From assembly GCA_951799425.1 (NCBI GenBank), contig OX637391.1, positions 46,409,069 to 46,473,068 of the forward strand: DNA of 64,000 nt, given 5' to 3'. This DNA comes from Ilex aquifolium (lineage: Eukaryota; Streptophyta; Magnoliopsida; Aquifoliales; Aquifoliaceae). The notes beneath the pieces were generated by a model that did not search any database, was not told where the DNA came from, and saw nothing but the letters and a program-made list of their open reading frames with translations. The position numbers and the translations under genes were made by a program. This document shows, one piece after another, positions 47,573-60,451 of the stretch (the stretch's first letter is position 1; every line of letters starts with the position of its first letter).

Positions 47573-50063
47573 GTGGATATTGAAAAGTAAAAAGTGTAAA
47601 ATGCATTGAGAATATATTTGTCCATTATGAGAAATTTATAAAATATTTACTGATTAATATTTTCTGTATTAAGTGATAAATAGGTGGTTAATTACTTAAA
47701 ATTTTAACCTATTTTTAAGAAGTGTTTAAAATATTAAGTTATAAGTTTTAGGTTACCAAATGGATTTACTTCATTAAGTACTTAAAGTATTCAGTTTTAA
47801 ACATTAAGTGGTGTAATCAAATAGTTCCTTAGTTAGAGACTTCAAATTCATTTGTTGCTTGTTTGCCAAAATAAAAAGGAAATATAGGGATTCCTATATA
47901 ATTGAGAGGTTTGTAAATACATCGACAAAGAGTTGTTTCACATGACTTGGCCAAGAGACTTTTTTTTTTTTCTTGCAACGGTGATGTCATATCACTATTG
48001 ATGTGTGGTATCATAATCCAATGCCACACATACGCAGTGTATATCCTACATATGGATGTATGATTAGTTATTCAACAACATATTTTGGGGTTTTGGGAGG
48101 AGGAGGTGATATAAGATATATGTGCAATGTTTTTTTATTGGATTGTGAGACCATATTTTAGTTTCGTCGTAGTGTTACCTTTGTATTGAATATTTATCTA
48201 AAAACAAAGACATGTAATGAAGTTTGAGAGACTATATATAAAATTCTCCCTCTTCTCTTAAGAAAATAATTTTCTTTTTAAATCCATAAAAATGCCTCTC
48301 CAGTGTTCAATTAACTTTTTCTACTGTTTGTCATATGTACAAGATCACCCAACCTAGTGAGTTTTGGCGTAGCAGTAAAGTTATTCTATTGTAACTTGAA
48401 TGTAAAAAATTCGAGTAGCGGAAATAACATTGGCGCTTGCAATGTATGACTACATATATCTAACTTACCCTAGACCTTGCAGTTTATCAGATCTTAACTT
48501 ATTTTAAGATCACCATCTCACTATTGAAATATTAAAGGATGACCAAACAACTAATGTGAATGGTAAGGGATGTCAATGTACATCCAAATAGGCACATAGG
48601 TAAGACTCACCTGATGGTTTCAACTACACATGTGGGGATAGGTTAACTAATTGATGGTCTCCCCACCAAACACAATGATAAAAAGGGACACTGAATCCAA
48701 ATCAAACTATAGTGCCAATTGGAACTATGCAACAGACAAAAATGATTCACTTGCCATAGAGAGAAGTGGCATGGGAATCAACAGAATGGCCCATATCTCT
48801 TGTCTTCATGTTTATTTTGTCATGTTAAAATTCTCAATCCTATCTTTGAGCTATAAAGAAAGATAAGGTATGGTCCATCTGTTCTTGCAGGTTTTCTGTA
48901 ACTCAACAGCTCAGAGAGAACAACTATTCCAACCAGAATTAGAAATTGGCTATGGTTATGGCTATGACTGTGAATAACCCAAGGACACACAAGTTTCATA
49001 ACCTATCAGAATCAGGAGGAATAGGTGTTCAAGAAACTGAAAAAAAAAATGTATATAATCAGATACTTCTACATCAAATTTTTAAAGGTAGTTGAGGAGC
49101 TATTCCTCCTGATTCTGAATAGATTGCCTGTAAGTGCAAAAGTATGGCCAGGTTAGAAAGGATTTTGAGTGAGTTCATTATACTAGTTTTAATTTCTCTT
49201 AATTTTAAATCACTCATCACAAGTTGAAGTATGAACTACTATATATGTGGATCCCCAAATAATACATGATAGGTAATCTGTCATTGAGAGAAATTTAAAA
49301 AAAATATATACTAAATGAGTAATCTGTCATAATTCTTGCTTCCACCTCTTGCATTTCTTTTTCAACTCATTTGATTCCCATATTTTGTTGGATGATCTAG
49401 TAATTTGACCATTATGTCTTTGTTTCAAATTAATCCAGCATATTTTTGTTTATTGCTAAGCCATAAAACTGTGACACCATTCCTTAGTAACCTCATCTTT
49501 ACCAAAAACAAAAAGGTTGACATTTTAACATATTAAAAGATCCCTAGATTTCAAATAATTCCAATACCAACTTTTAAATCTCCATACATACTTTTATTGA
49601 TATCCTACTAGCTGAGAATAACATCAAAAGATATTTTTTGGGAGGTAAAAAAAAAACTAGTGGCAAGAAAAAAGTTTAGCCTTTTAGCATATGACATAAA
49701 AAGGTGAGGTATCTTTGACAAAGAAAAACAAGCATTAAGAGACCCACCCTCAAGTACTAAATAGTCAATAAGTAACAGGACTTAACTTTCATGACTTTCT
49801 TTTTCAACTTTGATGCTTTCATTCATTAGATATTGTTACATGTCAAACACCCAAACCTAAAAGTTGATGGATCACATGACCCAATGTACAGGGGATCTCA
49901 ATCTAAACCCACTACTGGACACCAACTATACAACTTGCTACTGCAAAATTGCAGCCTGTTCTGTTCTATTCTTATCTTTTCACCCCTATTCTAAGTATCC
50001 ATCAACAGAAGAAAAAAAAAAGGTTCAGAAGTCACAACAAGAAAAGTTAACCAAAAGGGGTTT
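47573..50063. other. Intergenic DNA, 3' flank of the CAT gene
   Basis: No protein-coding gene recognised. The only structured signal is a strong inverted repeat at 49007-49117. The last few hundred bases probably include the 3' untranslated region of the CAT gene. Confidence 0.45.
48998..49127. ncRNA. Candidate hairpin (microRNA-precursor-like)
   Basis: CAGAATCAGGAGGAATAG (49007-49024) and its exact reverse complement (49100-49117) form an 18-bp perfect stem, extended by imperfect pairing outside, around a ~75-nt loop. Size and layout resemble a plant MIRNA precursor. It shares a short core with miR390 but lacks that miRNA's 5' end, so it is not MIR390. It could instead be a small foldback repeat. 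No expression evidence is available. Confidence 0.3.
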
Positions 50064-53000
50064 TTACACTTTGAGACTATGGTCCTCACTTTCATTTGAT
50101 TCCTTCATAATTTCACCATTCTTTTGACTAAGAGCACCATCTTCCTCAGCATCAAAGCTAGCATGAACACTATATAGAACATATACAAGCACTGCAAGAG
50201 CCGAAAAGAATCCGAATCGCACATAGGATGGTCTGTCAAGAGACCCCAGCAAGAATATATTGAGAAAGATTGAGATGGATGGAATCCATGGCATCAGAGG
50301 AACTCCCCAAAACTCAGGCTTTCGGGCTTTTGGGACCATATAATGGAACAGTTGGAGAACACCAATGGCAATAGCAGTGCAGGCACCAAGCACGAAGGCC
50401 TTTGGCTTGCCCGGTGGGGCAAATTGCCAAACGAGGGTGAACATGATGGATGTCAGTGAGAAGCAAAAGAGGAAGGACAACGTGGGCCATGGATTTGTTG
50501 TTCCAACAGAGACATAACGCCTATAGATTACTGCATTTGCAACCATGTAGAACACGAAGAGTGTGCCGATTGATACCAGGTTGAGGAGGATGTTGAGATC
50601 AGTGAAAAGGGCAATTGCAGCAGTGAATATTCCTGAAAGAGGAAGGAGGTGCTTATGTTAGCTCAGCAGGACCAGATACTTGAGCAGAAACTAGATCATA
50701 TCAGATCTCATTGGTATAGTTACATTGAAAAAGAACTACGACTTGTCAATAAAAGGTTCAATCAATGCAAAGACTTGAGTCACTACCCTTTCAAGACATT
50801 GAAAGGAAACAATTCCATGGGGTCCATTTTCTTAGAAAGAAAAAAGATTGAAGGAAAGGACAAATGATAAAAGAAAAAGAAAGAAGGAAAAAAATAAAAG
50901 AAAATATATTTCTTATATGAATTTGGTTTGAATGAAAAACTTACAGGAAAGTTTTTGTAAATATTTTGAAAATCCTGAAAGTTAGATCATCAAATCTTTA
51001 AAAGGTCATTTACAAGGAATAAGAATTCTGAATATAGCATTGTCAAAATTCTTTCGGTCATCCCACTTTCCATCTTTTATCATATTCTTATCATATGGTA
51101 GATTCTGAATAATTAACAGGATCCAGATGATTTAGATTGTCTTGCAACTAAAAATAGCTTAGAAATATGCTATATTAGGGATAAACCATGCCTCAAGGAG
51201 GAGCTATAACTAATAAATGAAGGATAACAACTTTAAACATAAAACAGATGGATCATATTGTCAAATTATGAAGGCCTCTATGAAAGCATGATGTTGAAGC
51301 ATCAGGTGCAGTGAACCTACCTTAGAGTTTGGCTTTTCAAATATTTTCCTTCTATTTCAACATAGTTTCTCCCAAGAATTTCAAAAGATTCTCACTACAT
51401 CACTAAAGCTAAAATTTAGATTCCATGCGATACATTTTTTTTTTTTAATTTCTCTCAATGTAAGATCACTAAACATTTATAGATGGTGGAGTTCCATTTA
51501 GACTTATCTTAGGAGATTTTTAGGATTACGGGTGTTTATGAAATGATATATTTGAAGGGATCCAAATTCCGGAACTAAATCAGTTCACTAAATTATCAGC
51601 AATCATTTTGCCACATTTGAATCTTGTAAAATTAAAACAACTAATTTTTCAATTTTTAAGCAAAATTGTCGTCTGACACTCCAAGTCTGTGTTCATTTAT
51701 TGAATGAGGTAGCATTATTTATACTAAACAAAATGAACACATAATGCAATGCAATGTTCTACTGCACATCACTTCTTTATCAGGGAAAAATTGTGATAAC
51801 ATAGAATAAAGCTGCCTGAATCAAATTCCTAGACCAAGTTTCCTGCAGTAGATTATGTAGCACAATCACAATTGTTTAGTAGATTATCCAACCATTCACA
51901 TTGATTGTGTAAAAGAATTTGATACAAATTTGATGAGTGTTATATTGTTGGATAACATAAATGGGTAGCTTGCAAGTTAATAACACATTAAAAATCAGGG
52001 AGCACAAAATTATTCTCACTAACAATACAGTTTTAAAAATTTTAACTTAAAAAAAAAAAAAAAAAAAAGAGAGAGAAAGAGAAGAATTGATAAATGGTTC
52101 AATGTAAGGGAGGCAATTTTCAACACAACATGGATTTCACAAATATCAGAAAATTAGTATTAACTAGTTCACATGGGCCTAAAAATGACATAACATGCTA
52201 ACACGAATAATGAACGGATTGAATTTGTGTCAAACATAAACAACCTGACTTTGATAAGACAAACTCAATTTGTAGATATGAGGGTAAATTTTTTGTGTTT
52301 CTCTTTTTACATTTTTTGATCTAGTATTGTATGAATCACTACGCAATTAGAGATAGTTTTACTTGGTTTGATAAGTATGTGGATCAACCAAATTTTTATT
52401 TTATAAGAGACATATTGGTTGTTAATTTGGTTGTAGAAAGGGATTCTAATTCTAAATTGGTGATTTACTGGTTATATATTTCGCCTGGAACACAAGACGA
52501 TTAGTAAATATCGCATTAGTATCGAATAATCATGACACAAATGATTAAACAGAAAAGGTTAGTGCTAAATAATACTAGATATGGAATAATACAACTTGTT
52601 GAAAACAACACAATGCGACTATGTTGCCACCACTATTTTTAATGATATACATCGGTAAATCACTACATAATAGACAAATAAAAAGGGACATGAAAAAGTA
52701 ATCATAGACACAAATAGTTACCCTTAACCTTTTAAAGAGAATCGACTAAAGTAAAAAGGGACATGAAACATTAATCATTCACTTTGGCAAATATTTACCC
52801 TTAACCTTTTGGCAAAGAATCAATCAATAGTGGTCAACCAAACTAGATCCAATTGGTTTGCTGCTCTCTCTAGTCAAGTGTACCTTATTTTTAGAAGGAT
52901 TAAAGCTATATTTGGGAGGGAGGGGTCAAATTTTTTTTTTTTTTCTAGACATCAAATTGGTAAGTGGAAATCCTTTATTAGTGGACCAGTTGAGAGAAAG

Positions 53001-55098
53001 AGACACCAAAGTGAAGACAAACCAGTTATCCCTCAATGTGTATCAACCCACATGCAAATAAGGTTCCTATTAAACCCCAAAATGCACTTTCAACATAAGC
53101 TTCACAAACAATGTTATCCCTATGGCCCTTACTAAATCCATCATCTTTAAGCACAGCTACCACCATCAACCATGGGCCTACCATGACCAACAAATGATCA
53201 GATCAGATTAATGAGTCCCCATCCTAAAAATCTGAGGCCACCCTTATCATAGCAAATGCCCTAACTGAAACGGTTCTAGGTGGGTCCCAATCCTCAACGG
53301 CCAAACAAACAAACAGATCACAGAACATAGGCCATACACACATGAATCACATAAAAGCCAAGATCACAGATTTAAAACGTACCGAGGAAAGCGGAGGCGT
53401 TCACAGGCGTGGATGTCCTGGGGTGGACCTTAGCGAACCACGCCGGGACCACGCTCGACCGTCCGATCACACACATGTATCGGGCCTGCCCCATCATCGA
53501 CACCAACAGCGACGTTAGGATCCCGAAACTGGCCCCCACTCCGATCACATTCGACACCCATCTCCAACCGTCCGATCCATCTCTAAATGCACCCGAAAAT
53601 GGTGCTTCTGGGTCGATCTGAAAGAATTTTAATAAATTTTTTTTATTAAAATAATGTGATAATTTAGAAACAAGAAAAGATATTAATCTTTTTCATATAA
53701 GCATAAAATCACATTTAAATACATTTCAGTACCCTGTATTTTAACCATTTTAAACAGTTTATCATCCACCACAAATTTAAATTAATTACACTTATCATGA
53801 ATTTTAATACGACACACCACAACTACAAACACTAATACAAGTCACTCAGGGGTAATATGGTCAATTCAAATGCTTATAACGTTTGATCAAGATTTTTCGG
53901 CTGAAATCGAGAGGGGGTTAATTAGCATTAATTAACTAATTACCACATCATAAGGAAGAATCATGGCCATTGAAGCCGCCATCAAACAGTAAAGAATGGT
54001 AACCAGGATAACAGAGCCCGAGACTCCGACGGGGATATCCTTAACCGGGTTTTTGACCTCCTCCGCCATTGTCGAAACAGCATCGTACCCAATATAGCTC
54101 AGATAAACCATGGCAGCGCCATTGAAGACCCCTGAAGCTCCAAACGGAAAAAACCCACTCGGGTGGTGTGTCGGGTCAGACGGCTCCGTCAAGTTCTTCC
54201 AATCTCCTTTGCAAAACCCAATCACTATCACGAACACTATGAACAGAATGTGCAGCGCCGTCAACACCATGTTCAAAAACGAGCTCTCTCTTGTACTGAA
54301 AAATAGATTGAAAACAGCCAAAATCAGTTCAAATCAATAACCCAAAAAGCATTTGAAAGTGAGAAATCAATTGGGCTTAATGCGAACCTATAACAGATAA
54401 TGACAGTGAGGACTAAAACCACGGCCACAGCTACTATGTCGATTTCACTGAACCCTTTTGGCAGACCAGGGATTGTGATCCGCCATTGATTTTGAGCTGA
54501 AACACCAATAGCTGTTCCGAAATAGGCTGTGAAACTTCTTGCAACGGCCGCATTTGATAGAACATAGTCTATAATCAGATTTGCACCGGTTATGAAAGCC
54601 AAAAATTCACCTGCAAAATTACAACACAATGATATGGCTATTACTTTGAGGCTAAGAAATAATCACTAATCATTCGTTCATGGGAAGAAATTTGTTGAAC
54701 GGACCAAAAGTGACTCGGATATAGCTGAAGGCTCCACCGGCAACGGGCATGTCGACGGCGAACTCAGTGTAGCAAAAAGCAGAGAGGAGGGCGCAAAGGC
54801 CAGCAATGGCGTAGGAAAGAACAACAGAGGGGCCTGCGTAGAGGCGACTGGCACGGCCGGTGGTGACGAATACGCCGGCGCCGACCATCCCGCCGATTCC
54901 AAACCCAACCAGGTCGTACCACCGGAGACTCCTCTTCATGTCCGGTCCGGAGCGGGCTCTAACCCGGCTAGTTTCTTCGAAAGAAGTAGAAACAGAACCG
55001 GCTCTGCGTGCGAACCGGGTGGGTGTGTCTGCAAGCGCTTGGAGATAGGACTTGAAGGAAGAGAAAGAGGAGCCATGGCTTTTTTCCATTAGGACCAT
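50064..55098 (-). CDS. CAT: Cationic amino acid transporter (CAT family, APC superfamily)
   Basis: Five exons: 55098-54705, 54610-54388, 54295-53944, 53617-53383, 50632-50064. All introns are GT..AG, and the exons sum to 1773 bp (590 aa plus stop). The product is a polytopic transporter importing cationic and other amino acids, at the plasma membrane or tonoplast depending on member. A cytosolic N-terminus (~60 aa, Ser/Arg-rich) precedes the first helix, with the conserved substrate-site glycines in GFGIGGMVGAGVF (65-77). Later landmarks are YTEFAVDMPVAGGAF, STRESS at the exon 2/3 join, SYIGYDAVSTMAEE, GQARYMCVIGRS, and the CAT C-terminal domain (NIFLLGSL, SYVRFGFF). Length is normal for plant CATs. 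It looks closest to the Arabidopsis CAT1/5/8 group (from memory; a tree would decide). Intron 4 is long (2.75 kb). No defects seen. Confidence 0.95.
50633..53382 (-). other. Long fourth intron of the CAT gene
   Basis: 2750 bp, AT-rich, with A/T runs near 52051 and 52930. ORFs inside have no coding character, and no complete transposon was recognised. The other three introns are 94, 92 and 326 bp. Confidence 0.8.
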
Positions 55099-55345
55099 CA
55101 CTCTCTTTCTCTTTCTCTCTATCCGCTCTCTATCTGTTTCTATAGATTGTATGTATATGAGATGAGGATGGACAATGGATGAGAGAGAGTAGTTTATAAA
55201 GAGTATAGAGTGGGGAGAGGTGGTGTGACACACAGTTACACACAGAGTCTGACAATGGACGGTAAAAAAAACGGCCACTTTTAAGGGGAGAGCCGAAACT
55301 TTGGGGCAGCTTTTGGGGGTCCCGATGACGATGAGCTTAGAGAGA
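55099..55345 (-). promoter_or_regulatory. CAT gene promoter and leader
   Basis: TTTATAAA (plus-strand 55193-55200) sits about 100 nt upstream of the ATG, a plausible TATA box. The predicted leader is purine-rich (GAGAGAAAGAGAAAGAGAG) just before the ATG, as in many plant genes. Confidence 0.5.
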
Positions 55346-55507
55346 GAGAGGAGTTGGGATATATATTGGCTTTTTTTGGATAAACCTACAGTAAATTGGT
55401 CTGTGTTATCCAATAGTCTGGATTTGACGAAAATCAAAAAGTATTTTTTTAATATTAAAAAGGTAAAACATCTAACTTAAAAACTTATTGTTATTATTGA
55501 TAAAAAT

Positions 55508-55793
55508 TAGGAGTGTCACCGTGTCGTGTCGTGTCATTTTTATATCGTGTCATTTTTTATCATGTTATTTTTATGTCGTGTCACTTTCGATACGTGTCGG
55601 GTTCATATTAATATTTGTGTTAATAAAAAATTATTTAATTCGACAATTATTTTCTATGTACAGTACATATTAATCGTGTTATTCGTGTTGAATCTTAATT
55701 TGACCCATTTTTATTCGTGTCAACTAATCGTGTTATTTTCGAGTTTTGTGTTAGGTCGGATTAGTGTTAAAGGATAAAATTGACACCCCTAAA
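55508..55793. mobile_element. hAT-like MITE
   Basis: The ends TAGGAGTGTCA and TGACACCCCTA are inverted, matching the TAGGGGTGTCA type of plant hAT MITEs. The interior is non-coding with many CGTGTC/CGTGTT motifs. The 8-bp target duplication is not clear because flanks are A-rich. Confidence 0.45.
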
Positions 55794-56539
55794 AATAAAA
55801 TTAATACCATAATTTTACCCTGGCTTTAACGCTAGATGACTATTAAACGAAAAGTATTACTTTATATTTTATTTAGTACGATGGAAATATTTGGTAAAGA
55901 AGAAAAATAAAAAAGATAAAAAAGTGGATAAAAATTTATTTATGGGTGTTGAAATGTATGTTATTTGTCTATGAGTAATGTTATTTGGATCTAAAAAATC
56001 TGATTTAATTTATTGACATAATGATGTGATTTTATATGAATAATTGGATCAACACTAAATTCTAATGTTTTATAGAACCTACAATCAATCCAAATGTCAG
56101 AGTGAATTAGGTAAGTAAATCAAGTCTCAATAGCATTGCTCTTTGCCTATATATCTTTTGATATATCAAGTACATGTTATGTATACATTAATTTCATATA
56201 TAAATATAATAATAAAATATGTCTTTATATTTTTTCAAAAAAGATATAAAATATAAAAAATATTTTTTTTCATCTTGCTAAACACAAAAAAAAAAATTAT
56301 TTTTTTTGAAATTTCATCTCTCTTACCAAATACAAAGGAGGGAAGGTCTCTTGAAAGATAGAAAGGATATCAGTATCACTCATAGGGGTATTCAAATTTT
56401 CACAAAAAAAATAGGTAGGATTGCAGGGTACCCACAAAAATTTCGTCTTCTTACCTGACGTGCACATATATTTACATTTTTTAAAATATATATATTTTTG
56501 TGCACATGTTTAATTATATATAGTATAATTACATACATA
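55794..56539. other. AT-rich intergenic DNA
   Basis: No gene or delimited repeat recognised. Confidence 0.4.
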
Positions 56540-56794
56540 TTAAAACACACCCTAGAAAATTTTTCATTTATTTTTTGGAGTTTAATTGAATATCTAATTT
56601 CATCTCAAATCACACTTTTGCACGCCTAATTCTCGCGCTAAACCTATCTCCTCTGAACCTGCGTTCCAACTTCCTCTCTCTTCACCAGACACACTTGTAA
56701 CTTAAATCCAACACCCCACACATCACCAGAACTCCTCATACACACTCCCAGTTATCAATTCTTTGTCTAGTTGTCTGATCCTCGAACCCCTAAT

Positions 56795-56846
<52 letters not shown>

Positions 56847-56888
56847 TTTTCGATCTAATTCTCAATCACCGTACACCAAGTAGTTACA
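56540..56888 (-). repeat. 3' LTR of the old gypsy element, truncated
   Basis: Aligns with 60165-60451 of the 5' LTR (shared CTTCCTCTCTCTTCACCAGA and CACCCCACACATCACCA). The part matching 59702-60130 is missing. A (CA)n tract (56797-56843) has expanded here relative to the 5' LTR. Confidence 0.7.
56797..56843. repeat. (CA)n microsatellite in the 3' LTR
   Basis: About 23 CA units where the 5' LTR has only a few (near 60397). Confidence 0.95.
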
Positions 56889-57099
56889 ATCTACTCACCT
56901 TAAAAAAAATTTAGTCCTCAAAATTTATTCTAATTCACAATTATATCCTAGCAGTACGTACCAACTTCGATATAACTAGTTCTTAAGATTAGAATACCAA
57001 CCTCACACTATTAAGTGCCTTGACTCGCAGTCATTTGATACACTCGTCCATATCTTAAATTCTCTTGATCACCACCAGATTGGTTTGTGATGTCGTTTG

Positions 57100-58186
57100 T
57101 CCTTGCATTGCTGGTGGTTGTGATCCCTCATCTTACTGAAACTGTGGGTAATTCTTTTTATCACCATGTTGTAACTGTGGACATCTGTTCCTCATATGCC
57201 CTGTCTTTCCACATTGAAAACAAGCACTACTATCCCTTGTATTATTACCACCTCCATATAAATTGCTTACCTTATTCTTAACCATTATTTTTATAACCAG
57301 ACCCTATGTATGCACGATTCCTCTGTCCTCCATCATATCCATATGATTGATTACCTCGTCACTAAGCTTGTTCACTTCATACTTCTCTCGACTTAATCTC
57401 TTTTTTCTACTATATACGCCACTTCCACCAATTCACTAAAGTTTCATTTTGTCTTTTTAACTTCATTAGCTACATATTCCCCAGCATGATGTGCTAACTC
57501 ATCAAAACGTGTCTCATATTGAGCCACACTCATTCCACCCTATTGCAAATTCAAGAATTCTAAAATAAACCATCTCTAACACTCTCAATAAAATACTTAC
57601 CATTGAAAACCATCTCAAATCTTTCCCAAGGCATGCCTTCCACTGGATCTCTCCCTTTAATAAGATCCCACCAATGGTCAGTCTCTCCTTCAAATAGATA
57701 TGTAGCCAATCCTACTCTATAGCTTTGAGCTATATCCATAGCATCCATCACCTTTTTAACTTGTTGTAACCATTTTTTAGCTTCTAGTGGTTTGGTAGTT
57801 CATTGAAATGACGGTGGATGTTGCTTAAGAAATTCCTTCAAAATATCAAAAATTAGCATTAATCTATTCTCAAGCTCAATCCTGATCATTTTCGTGTTGT
57901 TCCCTATCATTCACCCCAATAATATTGGGTAATAGTGGAATTGTTACGTTCTTTACCCCTTGTACCTGTTATAGCTGAACTTGTACATTTCCCGAGTTTC
58001 TAGCTAATCCCGGTATCTAAGTCTGTATTAACGACCTAACATAGTAAGCGCAACCAAACATTGATATAGTTGTTGTAACCCTCCTTGCCCAGGTTCGACA
58101 GTGTTGTTTTGACTTTGCTCACGCTCAATGTTATTTTCTGTGGAAGTGTCCACTTGTTTTCCCTTTCCAGTTCTTGTATTCACCAT
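57100..58186 (-). pseudogene. gypsy gag remnant
   Basis: It starts at ATG 58186 (NTRTGKGKQVDT). The central gag block is recognisable at 57560-57790 (KKWLQQVKKVMDAMDI, then GETDHWWDLIKGRDPV). Near 57183-57224 is a zinc knuckle, CFQCGKTGHMRNRC. The sequence between these blocks is broken by many stops and frameshifts. It is the only protein-coding remnant clearly assignable in this element. Confidence 0.75.
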
Positions 58187-59682
58187 ATTTCTACCAAATC
58201 ACCAACAACGTGTACTTAATTTTAGTTATACTCCATATAAATCAAACTTTAATATCCCAATGCTTAACTAATATACCATCTCTACCTTAGTTAACTTGTA
58301 ATACTTAAATTATTTCCACCATACATACCCCCTTAGTAATACCATAAAAGTCACAGAAATCTTGTATACTTTACACATTTGCACAGACATACGTATATGC
58401 ATATATACATTATAAAACATCCTCTGTACATATCCTATACTCTCATTCCACACAAGTACACCTTTTTACTCCTCAATCCCCAACTACTGTAATAGTAGAC
58501 GTGTTTGAATCCACATCTGGTTCTGCCACTGGCTCTATCGGATCTGCCTGAATCCATCCATTTTGGATTGGATGCATCGGCTGCACTAATACTACTGGAT
58601 CTCCAAGAACTTGCTAATCCATCTCAATCCCAATTTCCTAATGATCTACTTCTAATTATGCATCTAGCCTATGATGTACTTTTCTTCGTTGTTGTGCTGG
58701 ATTTAACTCCCTATGATTTTGAGTCGTCTCACGGGCTGCTCGTACCACTCTTTCTAAAGTTTCAACTTCCAATCTATTTTGCATCCTTCTAGCATATTCT
58801 TCATGTTCCACAACCCCACGAAGCTCATGTAAATTATCCCAACGTGTCATTTCCTTGGTTTCACTATCAATCACCAATTCAAACATCATCATTCACTAAT
58901 ACATAACATAACCATCAAATACTTGGATTAATCACTAGATCAACATATAAAAATCTCATAAAGTAAAGTATTATTTCTTATTCATAACCAAAAGATAACA
59001 AGATTAGTATACAAAGTCAGATTTTCTACACACCCAAAATAATCTGACATCCATATAATACAAGCAGTGTTCTTATTTTTCTTATATTGTACCCCATACC
59101 CTGTTAACTTACTCACACTTTATACACTATATACATAAGTGAGTTCTTGGTTTCATAATTCCACATTCAATGATCTTCCCCCACATTCAAGACTTTCACT
59201 GGATCCTCCGCACAGTTATACTATCCATTCAGTTCACCTACTTTCCATGAGTTTATCGAAAACGTCTCATCCCCTTCAGTACTCTAATGCCCAGTCCCAC
59301 CAACCCAGATGGGAGGCCAACGCCATGTTCGTTGCACGACCATCTCTTCTAATAGCACCCGATAACAGTTCTCATGTTTAACTACACTTACTGTCCTCTT
59401 TGCAGTCCTCACAATCCCAATCTTGGCGGTTATGCACAAAGATCTTTTGCTCTTTGGGAGGTAAGAAGATCCAAGTCCCAACGACTTCCAATATACTATC
59501 TTGAAGCATCTTCACCGCTTCCTTGTTAACCATCTCCTCATAGGTTTCCACTATTAAACCGTAACCCCATTTTTGTATGTCTACGTGTAGATCAACCCAA
59601 ATTGACATTTTCCTATAAAATCACACATTAATCAACAACTAATAAACAAGTAAATGTAGTAGTGACCCATATAAGATCTTAA
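58187..59682 (-). other. gypsy leader region with decayed ORFs
   Basis: Between the primer site and gag are coding-like stretches of unknown type: a 76-codon frame 59608-59378 (MSIWVDLHVDIQKWGYGL), a different-frame continuation 59410-59284 (for example VQRTWRWPPIWVGG), and a charged frame at 58892-58656. Some gypsy lineages carry an extra ORF before gag; these could be its relics. No family is recognised. Confidence 0.35.
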
Positions 59683-59701
59683 CTATGCTTTGATACCAAC
59701 T

Positions 59702-60451
59702 TGTCACACCCCGAATCAACCCGGACATGCAACGTATGTTATCTCGACCCACGAAAATATTTAATAACATTAGAGTACTACAACGTAGCATAGTGAACCA
59801 ACCCACTTAAACAATCTAAAGAATTTCATCACATACACAGATATAATCCATATCATGTAACTATCTTATTACATTCTTGAGACCCTAATTAAGCTAGATA
59901 CATACCCCTTGTTCCTCGAATTCAAGCCTACAAAAATTGAGTTCTTCAAGCTTCTACTTTCTCTCTCTAGCTTCTATCCTTTCTTTCTCTCACTTTTTGT
60001 CGATTCTATCTTATCCAGCAAGCCAAAAGAGGCGTTTGTCATCTCCCCAAGTAGCTAGGTGTATGGCATGTGGCGGAGGACCTCCAAACGCAGCCAACAA
60101 GCTGCTTGGAAGTGGTAGCCAAGCAATGGCATTTTGGTAAATAACATCAAATTTGAAAAATTAAATTTTGGAGTTCAATTGAACATCTAATTTCATCCTC
60201 AACTCATAGTTTCGCACTCTTACTTTCCAGTACACGCTAAACTTACCTCGTCCAAACCTGCATTCCGACTTCCTCTCTCTTCACCAGACACACTTCTAAC
60301 ACAAATCCAGCACCCCACACATCACCAAAACTCCTCACACACTCTCTAGGGTATCAATTCTAGTTTAGTTGTCCAGTCCCCGAACCCCTAATTTCACACA
60401 CACCCCTATTTCTGACCCAATTCTCAATAACCATACATCAGGTCGTTAACA
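59702..60451 (-). repeat. 5' LTR of the old gypsy element, 750 bp
   Basis: On the minus strand it runs from TGTTAACGACC to GGGGTGTGACA, followed directly by the primer site. A C/T-rich transcribed-type stretch lies near 59940-60000. Confidence 0.75.

Larger units (their letters stand above)
56540..60451 (-). mobile_element. Old Ty3/gypsy retrotransposon, gag only
   Basis: Minus-strand order: 5' LTR (60451-59702), primer site AGTTGGTATCAAAGCATAG (59701-59683), leader, gag remnant, polypurine region with GAGGACTAAATTTTTTTTAA near 56910, then a 3' LTR starting TGTAACTACTTGG at 56888. The 3' LTR is recognisable only to about 56540. LTR copies align clearly but with many differences, so the element is old. 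Protease, RT and integrase are absent from the 2.8-kb interior. Confidence 0.8.

Noticed and set aside
47368..47625. His-rich minus-strand ORF
   Set aside because: Reverse reading of the (GGT)n repeat.
49007..49117. MIR390 locus
   Set aside because: Only the central TCAGGAGG core matches; the 5' AAGC start and 3' end of miR390 are absent.
52809..53135. ORF within CAT intron 4
   Set aside because: Contains a T-run translated as Phe and lies in a confirmed intron; no homology recognised.
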